Assembly (NCBI GenBank): GCA_022567135.1 | Contig: JADFHP010000009.1 | Location: 1-40,388 of the forward strand | Direction: 5' to 3' | DNA: 40,388 nt | DNA from: Chloroflexota bacterium | Lineage (GTDB): Bacteria; Chloroflexota; Dehalococcoidia; Lucifugimonadales; Lucifugimonadaceae | Shown here: positions 1 through 8,391 of the stretch, one piece after another | Layout of the letters: each line of letters opens with the position of its first letter | How positions within the stretch are numbered: the first letter of the stretch is position 1 | The notes under the pieces: generated by a model | What the model saw: only the letters and a program-made list of their open reading frames with translations | Database searches by the model: none | Told to the model about the DNA's origin: nothing | Made by a program: the position numbers and the translations under genes

Positions 1-661
1 CCATGGGGGTATTTGGCTCGACGGTCAGGGCGTAGAGCGAGGTGTGTTCCGGGGCAAGGCTGAGGCACTGCGAGAGCGTATCGCTCCACTGCTCACGCGT
101 CTGGTGAGGGAGGCCGAACATGAGGTCGATGCTGACGTTCTCAAAGCCGGCTGATCGGGCGGCCTCGAAAGCCGACACAGCGGTGGCGGCATCGTTCCTG
201 CGGCCCAGTATCGTGAGCAGTTCGTCGTCGAAACTCTGTACCCCTATGCTCAGCCGGTTTACACCCTGATCCCGGTAGGCTGCCAGCTTTGCGGCGTCCA
301 GGTCGCCGGGGTTCGACTCAAGGGTAATCTCCGCGTCGCCGGCAACTTTGAATGCGTCGCGCACCATCGCAAGCAGCGTTTCGATGTCGCCGGTCGGGAG
401 GTAGGAGGGCGTTCCGCCTCCGAAGAAGATCGTGCCGACCTGTGGGTGATCGAGCAGGGTTCCCCAGGCCTTTATCTCTGACGCAAGGGCCGTCACGTAC
501 TCCGGCATGAGCTGCTCGATCGCGGCGTACGTGTTGAAGTCGCAGTACGGGCATTTCGTCTCGCAAAACGGAATGTGGACGTAGAGCGCGAGCAGCCCGT
601 CAGCGGGCGCGGACGGGCTGCCAGACGCTATGGGTGAGATTACGGGTTGCCGGGTGTCCAC
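1..661 (-). CDS. hemW: HemW-like radical SAM protein, 3' part cut by window edge
   Basis: The visible N-terminal ~220 residues carry the radical-SAM cluster motif HIPFCETKCPYC (C-x3-C-x2-C), followed by FFGGGTPS, an ESNPGD segment and SIGVQSF. This order is typical of the HemW/HemN coproporphyrinogen-oxidase-like family. HemW is a heme chaperone that binds SAM, a 4Fe-4S cluster and heme; the longer HemN oxidises coproporphyrinogen III. The short N-terminus before the cluster favours HemW. About 160 C-terminal residues lie outside the window. The start is uncertain: a GTG at 661 is in frame and would overlap the upstream gene by 22 nt, and no ATG lies between it and the conserved LYVHIPFC motif. 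Translational coupling to the upstream gene is likely. Confidence 0.88.
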   Translation of the reverse strand, partial: MDTRQPVISPIASGSPSAPADGLLALYVHIPFCETKCPYCDFNTYAAIEQLMPEYVTALASEIKAWGTLLDHPQVGTIFFGGGTPSYLPTGDIETLLAMVRDAFKVAGDAEITLESNPGDLDAAKLAAYRDQGVNRLSIGVQSFDDELLTILGRRNDAATAVSAFEAARSAGFENVSIDLMFGLPHQTREQWSDTLSQCLSLAPEHTSLYALTVEPNTPM

Positions 662-1383
662 AGCACCGGACCCTCGCCGTCATCCTCTGGGGCAGCTGGA
701 GGCGCGCCTGCGCCGGGTGGCGGCGCTTCGCCGGTTGCGGCCCGGGCCTCTGCTGCCTGGAGTTCGGCCTCCTGTGCCTGCGCCGTCTCCTGTATCCAGC
801 GCGATAGCGCGTCCAGCTCCGGCGGCATGATGTGGAACTGCTCAATGTCGTCCGGGATGTCGAGCCCCCTTGTTGACGAGATGATCAGCAGCGCGGCCTC
901 GCCATCCTCGATTTTCTCTCTGAGCGATTTCGCCATGTGCGCGATTCGATCCTCGCTGGCCTTATCAAACGACTCCTGTACCGTCTCCGCGACCTTCCTG
1001 CTGGCAAACCCGCCCTGGATAATCCGCCGCCAGTCGAGCTCCTCAAGGAATAGCTCATCGTCATCGAGCGCCTCGAGGGTGGCGCCGGAGCTCACGCGGC
1101 CGTAGACGAGCGGAAATACGGGCAGATTGGTCTGCTTCAACTGGTCCATGCCCGGCTGGCCGCCAAAGCCGACGCCCTCAACGAAGACGCGCTTGACGAT
1201 TCCTGCACGGGTCTCGAGGCCGCCGGTGTGATCGTCGACGGCCTTCCAGTAGGCCGCAAGGCGTGTCGCGTACCCATCCGGGGCGCCAGGGAGGGGGTAG
1301 ACGAGCGGTGCGACGTACACCTTGCGCTTGGTGGCGATGTCGCCTGCCGGTGGTTTCTCTATCTTTCCGAGTTCTTCGGTCAT
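640..1383 (-). CDS. Uncharacterised protein with Pro/Ala-rich C-terminal tail
   Basis: I do not recognise this family. The 247-residue product has no signal peptide or membrane segment. Its first ~190 residues look globular (a KVYVAPLVYPLPG segment near the start, GVGFGGQPG mid-protein). It ends in an acidic and Ala/Pro-rich low-complexity tail. I chose the ATG at 1383 because a GGAGG lies just upstream. An in-frame TTG at 1503 would add 40 residues with no support and would overlap ychF. The gene sits between ychF and hemW on the same strand and overlaps the probable hemW start, so the three are probably co-transcribed. No function can be assigned. Confidence 0.7.
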   Translation of the reverse strand: MTEELGKIEKPPAGDIATKRKVYVAPLVYPLPGAPDGYATRLAAYWKAVDDHTGGLETRAGIVKRVFVEGVGFGGQPGMDQLKQTNLPVFPLVYGRVSSGATLEALDDDELFLEELDWRRIIQGGFASRKVAETVQESFDKASEDRIAHMAKSLREKIEDGEAALLIISSTRGLDIPDDIEQFHIMPPELDALSRWIQETAQAQEAELQAAEARAATGEAPPPGAGAPPAAPEDDGEGPVLWTPGNP

Positions 1384-1499
1384 GATCCTCCGTTGCCCGA
1401 TCTCGCGAAGGTTACCTGGTATCCGGGCGGCAGCCGGGCACTGAGGGCGATTATCGCCTGTGCGCTCAAATCTTGCGAGCCGGATAGCCAGCCAGGGAC

Positions 1500-2597
1500 T
1501 CAAACGGAAAATAGGAAGTTGACTACGTCGCCGTTCTGCATCACGTAGTCACGGCCTTCAGACCTGAGCCTGGCAGCCTTTCTGGCCTCGCTGGTGCTGC
1601 CCAGTTCGACCAGATCGTCGTAGGAGACTATCTCCGCCCGGATAAACCCTCGCTCGATATCCGAATGAACGGCGCCGGCCGCTTTCACCGCGGGCGTGCC
1701 GTTGGGGATGGTCCAGGCCCTGACTTCATCATCCCCGACGGTCAGGAACGACATCAGATTCAGGGCGTCATAGGAGAGCCGCAACATCCTGTGAAGTCCT
1801 GGTTCGCCGACGTCCAGCGACTGCCTGAATTCTGATTCTTCTTCATGCTCCATCTGGGCGAGTTCCATCTCCAGGCTTCCGCAGATGGCGGCCGAGCCGG
1901 TGCCCTGACCGGTGACTATCGACGAGATTTCCGCCTCCAGCGCCTCCGTGTTGGGCACGTCGCTTTCGCCGATGTTCAGGGCCACGAGATACGGCAGGCT
2001 GCTGACGAGGAAGATGTTCTGTATGCTCCGCGTTTGACTGTCGTTGAAACTCTGCTCCCGGATTGGCGTTCCCGCTTCAAGGGCGGCCTGGACTGCTTTC
2101 AAGTCTTCGATCTGGCGTAGCTGCTCGTCGCGGTCGGCGGCCTTCAGCCCCTTCGTTTCGCCCAGCCGCTCGATACGCCGGTCGATCAGCGCGATATCGG
2201 CGAAGAGGATGTCGAAGGCGACGTCGCCGGCATCGCGCTTCCAGTCGACAGAGCCCTTCGTGTGAATGATTGAGTCGTCCGCAAAGGCCCTGACTACGTG
2301 GAGAAGGGCGTCGGCCTGCTGCAGATCGGTGAGAGCAGACCCTGAGAACATTCCCGAATCGTCGTGAGTCCCTGCAGGCGGTCCCGGCAGGTCGACGTAT
2401 GTGACCTCCGCGAAGACGGCCTTCTTCGGCACATAAATTTCGGCCAGCCTGTCCACGCGAGAGTCCGGGACGTGGGCGACTCCGATGTTCGCTTCCGGGC
2501 GGGCGCTGTATTCGCCAACGCGGGCGGAGCCGCGTGTCAGGGCGTTGAAGACCGTGGTCTTTCCGGACTGCGGAAGACCGACTATTGCAATTCGCAA
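1500..2597 (-). CDS. ychF: YchF/OLA1-type ATP/GTP-binding protein
   Basis: This is a 365-residue Obg-family P-loop protein. G1 is GLPQSGKTT (residues 7-15) and G3 is DLPG (69-72). G4 is the degenerate NIGESD (208-213) in place of NKxD, which is the hallmark of the YchF/OLA1 subfamily that prefers ATP to GTP. The C-terminal TGS domain contains the family-typical EVRAWTIPNGTPA, DIERGFIRAE and DYVMQNGDVVNF segments. The length matches the usual ~363 residues. Family members bind ribosomes and have been linked to stress responses in other bacteria. The start at 2597 places G1 directly at the N-terminus, as expected. It is followed on the same strand by the uncharacterised gene and hemW. Confidence 0.95.
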   Translation of the reverse strand: MRIAIVGLPQSGKTTVFNALTRGSARVGEYSARPEANIGVAHVPDSRVDRLAEIYVPKKAVFAEVTYVDLPGPPAGTHDDSGMFSGSALTDLQQADALLHVVRAFADDSIIHTKGSVDWKRDAGDVAFDILFADIALIDRRIERLGETKGLKAADRDEQLRQIEDLKAVQAALEAGTPIREQSFNDSQTRSIQNIFLVSSLPYLVALNIGESDVPNTEALEAEISSIVTGQGTGSAAICGSLEMELAQMEHEEESEFRQSLDVGEPGLHRMLRLSYDALNLMSFLTVGDDEVRAWTIPNGTPAVKAAGAVHSDIERGFIRAEIVSYDDLVELGSTSEARKAARLRSEGRDYVMQNGDVVNFLFSV

Positions 2598-2689
2598 AGT
2601 ATCTCCGTGCTTTTTTCAGGATTATTCTGGGATCGAGGAGGTCGAATAGCTGGAATGATCGGGCAATGGCGGGCGGCGGCGGGTGTCGG

Positions 2690-3040
2690 CTACTGGGCTT
2701 CGTCGTCCTCGAGACGGTACTCGCCATCTATCGTCTTACCCTTGAACTTCTTGGCGTCACCGCTGTCGCCCGATGATCGGCCGGTGGCGTGTTCCATAAT
2801 GACGCTCCAGGGAGCCAACATCAAAAACATGCCGAGTAAGATCACTGTTACGAAGATATCGTCCAGCTGACCGCGGATGGGCAGGAAGTCCGGGACGAGA
2901 TCTATGGGCGAGATGATGTAAGCGAGAGCCAAAATGGGAATGATTTTGGCCGCCAGTGGAACGCGGCGATCCAACATTAAGCGCCATATGAGCATTGCCG
3001 CTGGCCGCAGGAGAAAGAAGTATCTGAGCAGGGTGAACAT
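2690..3040 (-). CDS. DUF1232 (YkvA-like) small membrane protein
   Basis: The 116-residue protein has two or three hydrophobic segments (about residues 4-20, 32-50 and 65-85). Around residues 44-62 it carries the DUF1232 signature: SPIDLVPDFLP followed by GQLDD. The C-terminal ~35 residues are charged and probably cytoplasmic. The function of DUF1232 proteins is not established. The gene is divergent from holA with 120 bp between them, so this gap must hold the promoters of both. It lies 92 bp upstream of ychF on the same strand. Confidence 0.85.
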   Translation of the reverse strand: MFTLLRYFFLLRPAAMLIWRLMLDRRVPLAAKIIPILALAYIISPIDLVPDFLPIRGQLDDIFVTVILLGMFLMLAPWSVIMEHATGRSSGDSGDAKKFKGKTIDGEYRLEDDEAQ

Positions 3041-3160
3041 GATTCCGGTTACAGGGCGCCGCCAGCTATTTGGACTATCTGGCCGGCAGTTCGATTATAT
3101 CCCTCGTGACCATCGGTACGACTGGGTTGGGCCAACGCGACGCATGGGATCTTTTGAACG

Positions 3161-4153
3161 ATGATAAAAGTGTTGCACGGAGATGATGAGTTCTCCATTG
3201 AGGAGCGGCTGGCCGCGCTGCGTGGCGAGGCCGGCCCGCCGGAAGTCGTCGGTCCCAGCACGAGCGTCTTCGAGGGCGACAGCTACAGCCGCGACGAGAT
3301 GATTGGCGCCGCCAGCGCGGTGCCGTTTCTCGCAGACAGGCGCCTCGTGATAGTCCGAGGACTGCTGGGACGCATCGACGCCAATTCGGGCCGTTCACGC
3401 GGGAAAACGCTAAAGTTGCCTGCGGGCGACTGGGATGGTCTCGCGGAGGGACTGGAGGCTCTTCCACCCACGACTGAGCTTATCTTTGTCGAGGGCCCGT
3501 TGCGACGCAATGGCGCCGGGTTGAAGGCGGCCGGCAGCTCGGCGCGTGTCGAGGTATTTCCGGCTCGCCGCGGCCGTGACCTGGAGGAGTGGGTCGGTCG
3601 GCGGTTCGCAGAGGTCGGGCAGGGCGCTTCCCCGGCCGCGGTGATGCGGCTTTCCGATCTGATCGGCGGGCAGATGCGGCTCCTGGATCAGGAGATCAGA
3701 AAGCTCGTTCTGTACGCAGGGGACAGGCAGGTGCAGGCGGCCGATGTGGAACTGATGGTCTCGCCGGCGCGCGAAGCGAATATCTTTGCCGCGGTTGACG
3801 CGGTGCTCGAGCGGCGGCCAGCGATATCGCTGAAGCTGCTGTACCAGTTGCTGGAGGACGGGAGCAGCGTCCAGTACATCCTCGGCATGCTGGCCCGGCA
3901 GGTGCGGATGGTCATCGTCGCCCAGGACATGACCGGAACCGGCTCGAACCAGGACGAGATCGCGCAGCGAATCGGGACGAAGGCGGGCAGCTACCCGATG
4001 CGCAAGACCCTGGAGCAGGCGCGAAAATTCCCGCCCTCATATCTTGCAGACGTCCACCGGCGGCTGCTGGAAGCCGACGTTGCGTTCAAGACGGGCGCCG
4101 ACGAGCGAATCGGGGTGGAGCTGCTGGTCGCCCGCATTTCCACGGCCGGCTAG
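3161..4153 (+). CDS. holA: DNA polymerase III subunit delta
   Basis: The 330-residue protein matches the clamp-loader delta subunit in length and layout. It opens with a short strand and GDDEF, as in other HolA proteins (YGxDxFL). A segment with FLADRRLVIVRGLL follows at about residues 55-70, then an AAA-like domain. The alpha-helical C-terminal collar contains GGQMRLLDQEIRKL and the REANIFAAVDAVL segment, which corresponds to the conserved delta motif before the collar. Delta opens the beta sliding clamp during clamp loading. No strong Shine-Dalgarno sequence is visible before the ATG. The 3' end faces the PHP gene, with only 9 bp between the two stops. Confidence 0.92.
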   Translation: MIKVLHGDDEFSIEERLAALRGEAGPPEVVGPSTSVFEGDSYSRDEMIGAASAVPFLADRRLVIVRGLLGRIDANSGRSRGKTLKLPAGDWDGLAEGLEALPPTTELIFVEGPLRRNGAGLKAAGSSARVEVFPARRGRDLEEWVGRRFAEVGQGASPAAVMRLSDLIGGQMRLLDQEIRKLVLYAGDRQVQAADVELMVSPAREANIFAAVDAVLERRPAISLKLLYQLLEDGSSVQYILGMLARQVRMVIVAQDMTGTGSNQDEIAQRIGTKAGSYPMRKTLEQARKFPPSYLADVHRRLLEADVAFKTGADERIGVELLVARISTAG

Positions 4154-4162
4154 CGCCCTGGA

Positions 4163-4801
4163 TTACCTGAATCTCACGGGCCGAAAGCGTCCCGCTTTGA
4201 GTTCCCGTATCAGATCGTCTACGCCGCCGACCCGCCGCTCGAACTCCGTGGCCGCGCCGCCGAAGTCCGCCTCGGCATGGGCGTCGCTCGCGCCGGTCCC
4301 CGGCATGCCAAGCGCCTCAGCGAGCGAGGCGGAGAACTCGTTTTGCTCATCCGTGCCCCGGCCGTTTGAGACCTCGATCGCGTTCACCAGGGCCAGTAGC
4401 GGATTCGATCTGGCCCGCTTGAGCGCGTTGGCAAAACCGGGAGTGCCGGGGCCGATTTCTCGCGGCAGCGCCCTCCGGTACGGATGGGCCAGGATAGTGG
4501 CGCCGCCCACCTCTGCTACTGCCTCGATCAGCCGGTCGGGATGGTGATAGCCGAACTTGTATTCTGAGAGGCCGAATACGAGGACGTGGCCCGCGTCGGT
4601 GTTTATCTCCGCGCCCGGAATGAATAGGACGCCAGCCTCCTTCCCGGCCTGCTCGAGGGCATTCGGCTTCCAGAACGCTTCGTGGTCGGTGATGCATACC
4701 GCTTCCACGCCGCGATCGCGCGCAAGCCGGCCGATCGCCGGCAGCGTGAGGGCGCTATCGTCTGACTTATCCACGGTGTGGCAGTGGAGGTCTATTAGCA
4801 T
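4163..4801 (-). CDS. PHP-domain metal-dependent phosphoesterase
   Basis: With the ATG at 4801 the product is 212 residues and begins directly with the PHP metal motif DLHCH (His6, His8). The other expected ligands follow in order: TDH (Asp39-His40), GAE (Glu65), His72, AHP (His106), Glu143 and SDAH (Asp173, His175). The frame stays open upstream to 5146, but that extension is low-complexity, overlaps the divergent TPR gene and lacks PHP features, so I reject it. Stand-alone PHP proteins of this type (YciV/RNase AM-like) are usually phosphoesterases acting on nucleotides or small RNAs. The substrate cannot be told from sequence. Confidence 0.85.
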   Translation of the reverse strand: MLIDLHCHTVDKSDDSALTLPAIGRLARDRGVEAVCITDHEAFWKPNALEQAGKEAGVLFIPGAEINTDAGHVLVFGLSEYKFGYHHPDRLIEAVAEVGGATILAHPYRRALPREIGPGTPGFANALKRARSNPLLALVNAIEVSNGRGTDEQNEFSASLAEALGMPGTGASDAHAEADFGGAATEFERRVGGVDDLIRELKAGRFRPVRFR

Positions 4802-5042
4802 TCGAGAATTTCGTGGACCTGGGGTTCGGGCGCCGGGTTTGGAGTCCCTCGCGGGCCGATCGGAATCGAACCGTGATGAGAGGGATAGCGTATCCATCTC
4901 AGGAGCCGGCGTATCGTGTTCAGCTAAAATCGAACGATGGATGGCGTGTCGCGTGCGTCGTCCGGGTTTGCCCTGGTGGGCGTCCCATGAGCGGGAAACA
5001 GCCGGGGCGAATATTCGAGAGCAGATATCGAGGAAATGATTT

Positions 5043-5990
5043 ATGGGCCATCTGCCCAGCCCTGGTGCCCTGACCATGGGGAGATCCAGAACGGTAGTCC
5101 TTGCTGCCGTCGCCGTCGCTGCGATTGCCGCGGCAGCGTGCGGCACCGCGGCTGATATTGGATCTGACGCGCCAGTAGACGATCAGGTCGCCGAGGTGAT
5201 ACCGACTCCAGCGGCCGTCCCGACGGCTACGCCGGAGCCGTTTGTTGATGTTGAGATCGCCGATGAAGAAGAGCTGGACGAAGAGGCGGAAGCCGCGGAG
5301 AGCATTGGCCAGTACATACGCGCGCACAACCTGCTCAACCGGGGAGATTTCGTACTGGCTGAGCGCCGTTTTGAAACCGTCATCGAGATCGAGCCCAACT
5401 TTGCGAGAGGATGGGCGGGCCTTGGCGAGGCGAGGCTTCTCAAGGGCGACGCGGAGAAAGCTGAACAGGATTTCACTCGTGCGATCGCGCTGAAGCCCGA
5501 TCTGGCGTCCGCGTACGGCTCCAGGGGCGCCACCAGGATCCTGCTGGGAGACATTGGCGGTGCGAAGAGTGATGCCCGGATGGCCACCTCTCTTGATCCC
5601 GAGGATCCGAACCCCTGGATAGTTCTTGGCCGTATCGCCTCCTTCAACGGCGATTTCATAGAGGCGCAGGCGGCCTTTGATACGGCAGTCCTGCTGGCGC
5701 CGAATGAAGGCGGCGCCTACTTCTGGAGAGGGCGGTTCCTGGCGAATGCGGGCCAGACGCATTTCGCGTTCGCCGACCTTGATCGGGCGATAGAATATGC
5801 GCCTTCCCTGTCCGCGGCATATCTGGAGAAGGGCATCCTGATTATTGATAGCGGTGGTGACCTCGATGAGGCGCGAGCGCTCCTCGAAGAGGCCCGGGAC
5901 AGGGCTGAAGACCCCAAAAACCCGACAGTTCTGGAGCAGGCCGAGCGATGGCTTGAAGAGCTCGACAGATCAACGTCCCAAATCCCCTGA
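5043..5990 (+). CDS. TPR-repeat lipoprotein
   Basis: The 315-residue protein starts with a signal peptide whose hydrophobic core ends at an AAAC lipobox (Cys33). A Pro/Thr-rich linker and an acidic stretch follow, then about five TPR units between residues ~95 and ~290. Repeated signatures include RAHNLLNRGDFVLAERRF, GWAGLGEARLLKGD, AYGSRGATRILLGD and AYFWRGRFLANAG. It is probably anchored to the outer face of the membrane and acts as a protein-interaction scaffold. The ATG at 5043 has an AGGA eight bases upstream, while the internal ATG at 5076 has none. The 3' end overlaps the likely start region of the CoA-transferase gene, suggesting coupling. Confidence 0.85.
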   Translation: MGHLPSPGALTMGRSRTVVLAAVAVAAIAAAACGTAADIGSDAPVDDQVAEVIPTPAAVPTATPEPFVDVEIADEEELDEEAEAAESIGQYIRAHNLLNRGDFVLAERRFETVIEIEPNFARGWAGLGEARLLKGDAEKAEQDFTRAIALKPDLASAYGSRGATRILLGDIGGAKSDARMATSLDPEDPNPWIVLGRIASFNGDFIEAQAAFDTAVLLAPNEGGAYFWRGRFLANAGQTHFAFADLDRAIEYAPSLSAAYLEKGILIIDSGGDLDEARALLEEARDRAEDPKNPTVLEQAERWLEELDRSTSQIP

Positions 5991-8391
5991 AGCACTGGCT
6001 GGCCTTCTGGCAGCCAACGGCCCGCTTACCGGGCTGCGCGTAGTCGACCTCACAGACGATCACCCAGGCGCCCTGGTGACGATGTTCCTGGCCGATTTCG
6101 GCGCGGACGTCATCAAGCTGGTGAGGCCGGGCGGCAATCCACTTGAGAAGCGGCAGGCTTTCGATGTGTGGAATCGAGGCAAGCGAAGCTATGAGACGGC
6201 TTTCTGGTCCGGCCCGGCCAGACCCTCAAGCGCCCCGGGCGCGATTGAGGCCGATCGAGTTCGCGATCTGATCCGCGGCGCCGATATCGTCGTTGAATCG
6301 CTCGGGCCGGGCGGGGCGGCCGGGATCGGCCTGGATTACGCCTCGAGCGCGGCCAGGAATGGCGGGCTGATATGGCTTTCGATTACGCCCTACGGGCCTG
6401 ATGGGCCGCTTGCCGGCCGTCCGGGCTATGAGGGAACGGTGGCGGCGGTAACCGGAATCCTCACGGAGCAGCGCGCGAGTGATGGCGCGCCCATGTGGAA
6501 CGCCCTGCCCCTGGCAGGGGTGGGAACGGCGCTGCTGGGCATACTCGGCGTCCTTTCTGCGCTGCACCGGCGCGAGGTGACGGGGCGCGGCCAGATGGTT
6601 TCAACGAGCATGTTCCAGGGCTCGCTGGCGGCACGGTCGCCGATGCTCGTCCGGGGCGAGGGCGTGCAGACGTGGGATAGCGCCGGCAGTGACCCACAGG
6701 GCGCTCTTCCGAACTACCGCCTTTATGAGACGGCCGATGGAAAGTGGATCCATATCGGCGCGCTGGTCCCGGATTTCTGGAACAAGCTCTCGATTGCAGC
6801 CGATCTGTTCGAGCTCGTAACTGATCCCCGATTCGAATCGGCGCCGCTTTACTGGCCTGATGAGGAGACGCGGGCGGCGGCGAAGGAGATCATAGGCGCC
6901 CGCATCCGGCAGAAGCCGAGGGACGAGTGGCTCCAGATTCTGAGGGATGGAGATGTCCCGGTCGCGCCCGCAATGTCCTCGCATGATTTGATGGATCATT
7001 ACCAGGTAGTGGCGAACGGTCTGCAGGTGACCGGCCATAACGGCGTCCGGGCAAATATGGAGCAAATCGCCCCGCCGATACGACTTTTTTCTTCGCCCTG
7101 GGACCTGGCCTGGTTGATGCGCGGTGAAATGAACCCGGACGATCAAGGGCCGGAGTGGCTTGCAGAGCGTCCTGGTCCATCCCTGGGCGTACCGCCTGCG
7201 CCCGAGCCCGGGTTCAAGGGGCCGCTTTCGGGCGTACGAGTCCTCGATCTCTCGTCGTACCTGGCAGGCCCTATCGGCCCGGCATACCTGGCCGATTTCG
7301 GGGCGGACGTCATCAAGGTGGAGCCGTCGACCGGCGAGGGTTGCCGGATGTTGATGATGCTCTACCTGGGCGGGAATACGGGCAAGCGGGATCTTGCTCT
7401 GGATATCCGGGCGGATGAGGCAAAGGGCGTGCTGGAGCGCCTCATCGGCCGCTCGGACATAGTCCTGCATAACAACCGGGTCGGAGTGGCCGAGCGCATC
7501 GGTATCGACTACGAGACGGTGCGCAAAATCAACCCCAACGTCATCTATCTGCACAGCACCGGATTCGGCAGCGAGGGACCGGATGCGCCACGTCCGGGGT
7601 TTGATCCCCTGGCGCAATCATTTACGGGGATTTCACAGGCTCAGGGCGGTCCGGGGAAGCCGCCCGTCTTTCCGAAGACGCCGATCTGCGACATCTCCAC
7701 CGCGATGCTGGGGGGCGCGGCGATGCTCCTGGGCCTGTATCACCGCGACAGGACGGGCAGGGGGCAGCGGCTGGAGACGTCATTGCTCGCGACCGGCCTG
7801 TGGCTGAAATCGGATTCGTTCGTGCGCAATGAGGGATGGTCGCCGCCAGTCCTCACGAACTCCGATAACTCCGGCCTTTGCGCCACCTACAGGGCTTACA
7901 GGGCCGCCGACCGGCACATATTCATCGGGGCGCGGCTTGACGAAGAAAGGGAGGCGCTGGCCGGCCTGCTCGATATGCCGGAGCTTGCCGACGCGATCGA
8001 AGGAGAGCCGGGCGATGAGGCGCTCGCGAAGCGGGTCGCCGCGGTGATTCGCGAGAAGCCGGCGGCGGAATGGCTGTTGGCGCTTGATGCAGCGGGTGTG
8101 CCATCGGAGCTGGTGGCAGAGGACATCGACGAGGGGGTCTACGCCAACCCTCAGGCGGCGCACCTGAACTCACTGGCGTTCCCGGACTACCCGGGGTTCA
8201 CGAATCTGCGCCAGCCGGGGCTTCTCGTCGACTTCTCGGAGTCGCCCGGCGAAAGGCGCAGTGGCTCACCGGCGCTTGGCGAGCATACAGAAGACGTGCT
8301 TGCCCAGTTCGGATACTCGCCCGATGAGATCGCCGCGCTGGAGGCGAGTGGCGTTATTAGCGTGTTCAAGGGAGAGGACGAAATTTCTTAA
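5953..8391 (+). CDS. Tandem CaiB/BaiF-type (class III) CoA transferase
   Basis: The protein contains two consecutive class III CoA-transferase domains. Each opens with the family signature: GLRVVDLTDDHPGA...LADFGADVIKLVRPGG, then GVRVLDLSSYLAGP...LADFGADVIKVEP. Each also has a TGRGQ motif. Such enzymes move CoA between carboxylic acids through an aspartyl-CoA thioester. The second domain keeps the expected Asp (Asp580 in PICDIST). The equivalent position in the first domain is Ala188 (LAGVGT), so that half is probably non-catalytic. The start is uncertain: TTG at 5953 gives 812 residues, and the frame stays open to 5845. It overlaps the end of the TPR lipoprotein gene. The 3' end meets the DUF3179 gene in a 4-nt convergent overlap at TTAA. 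Confidence 0.88.
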   Translation: MKSSTDQRPKSPEALAGLLAANGPLTGLRVVDLTDDHPGALVTMFLADFGADVIKLVRPGGNPLEKRQAFDVWNRGKRSYETAFWSGPARPSSAPGAIEADRVRDLIRGADIVVESLGPGGAAGIGLDYASSAARNGGLIWLSITPYGPDGPLAGRPGYEGTVAAVTGILTEQRASDGAPMWNALPLAGVGTALLGILGVLSALHRREVTGRGQMVSTSMFQGSLAARSPMLVRGEGVQTWDSAGSDPQGALPNYRLYETADGKWIHIGALVPDFWNKLSIAADLFELVTDPRFESAPLYWPDEETRAAAKEIIGARIRQKPRDEWLQILRDGDVPVAPAMSSHDLMDHYQVVANGLQVTGHNGVRANMEQIAPPIRLFSSPWDLAWLMRGEMNPDDQGPEWLAERPGPSLGVPPAPEPGFKGPLSGVRVLDLSSYLAGPIGPAYLADFGADVIKVEPSTGEGCRMLMMLYLGGNTGKRDLALDIRADEAKGVLERLIGRSDIVLHNNRVGVAERIGIDYETVRKINPNVIYLHSTGFGSEGPDAPRPGFDPLAQSFTGISQAQGGPGKPPVFPKTPICDISTAMLGGAAMLLGLYHRDRTGRGQRLETSLLATGLWLKSDSFVRNEGWSPPVLTNSDNSGLCATYRAYRAADRHIFIGARLDEEREALAGLLDMPELADAIEGEPGDEALAKRVAAVIREKPAAEWLLALDAAGVPSELVAEDIDEGVYANPQAAHLNSLAFPDYPGFTNLRQPGLLVDFSESPGERRSGSPALGEHTEDVLAQFGYSPDEIAALEASGVISVFKGEDEIS

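Noticed and set aside
4850-4875. tRNA T-arm-like sequence GGTTCGATTCC on the minus strand
   Set aside because: Only two base pairs flank the loop, and no acceptor stem, D-arm or anticodon arm can be folded around it.
6601-7617. 338-codon minus-strand frame opposite the CoA transferase
   Set aside because: It is antisense to strongly conserved CoA-transferase motifs and has no recognisable domain.
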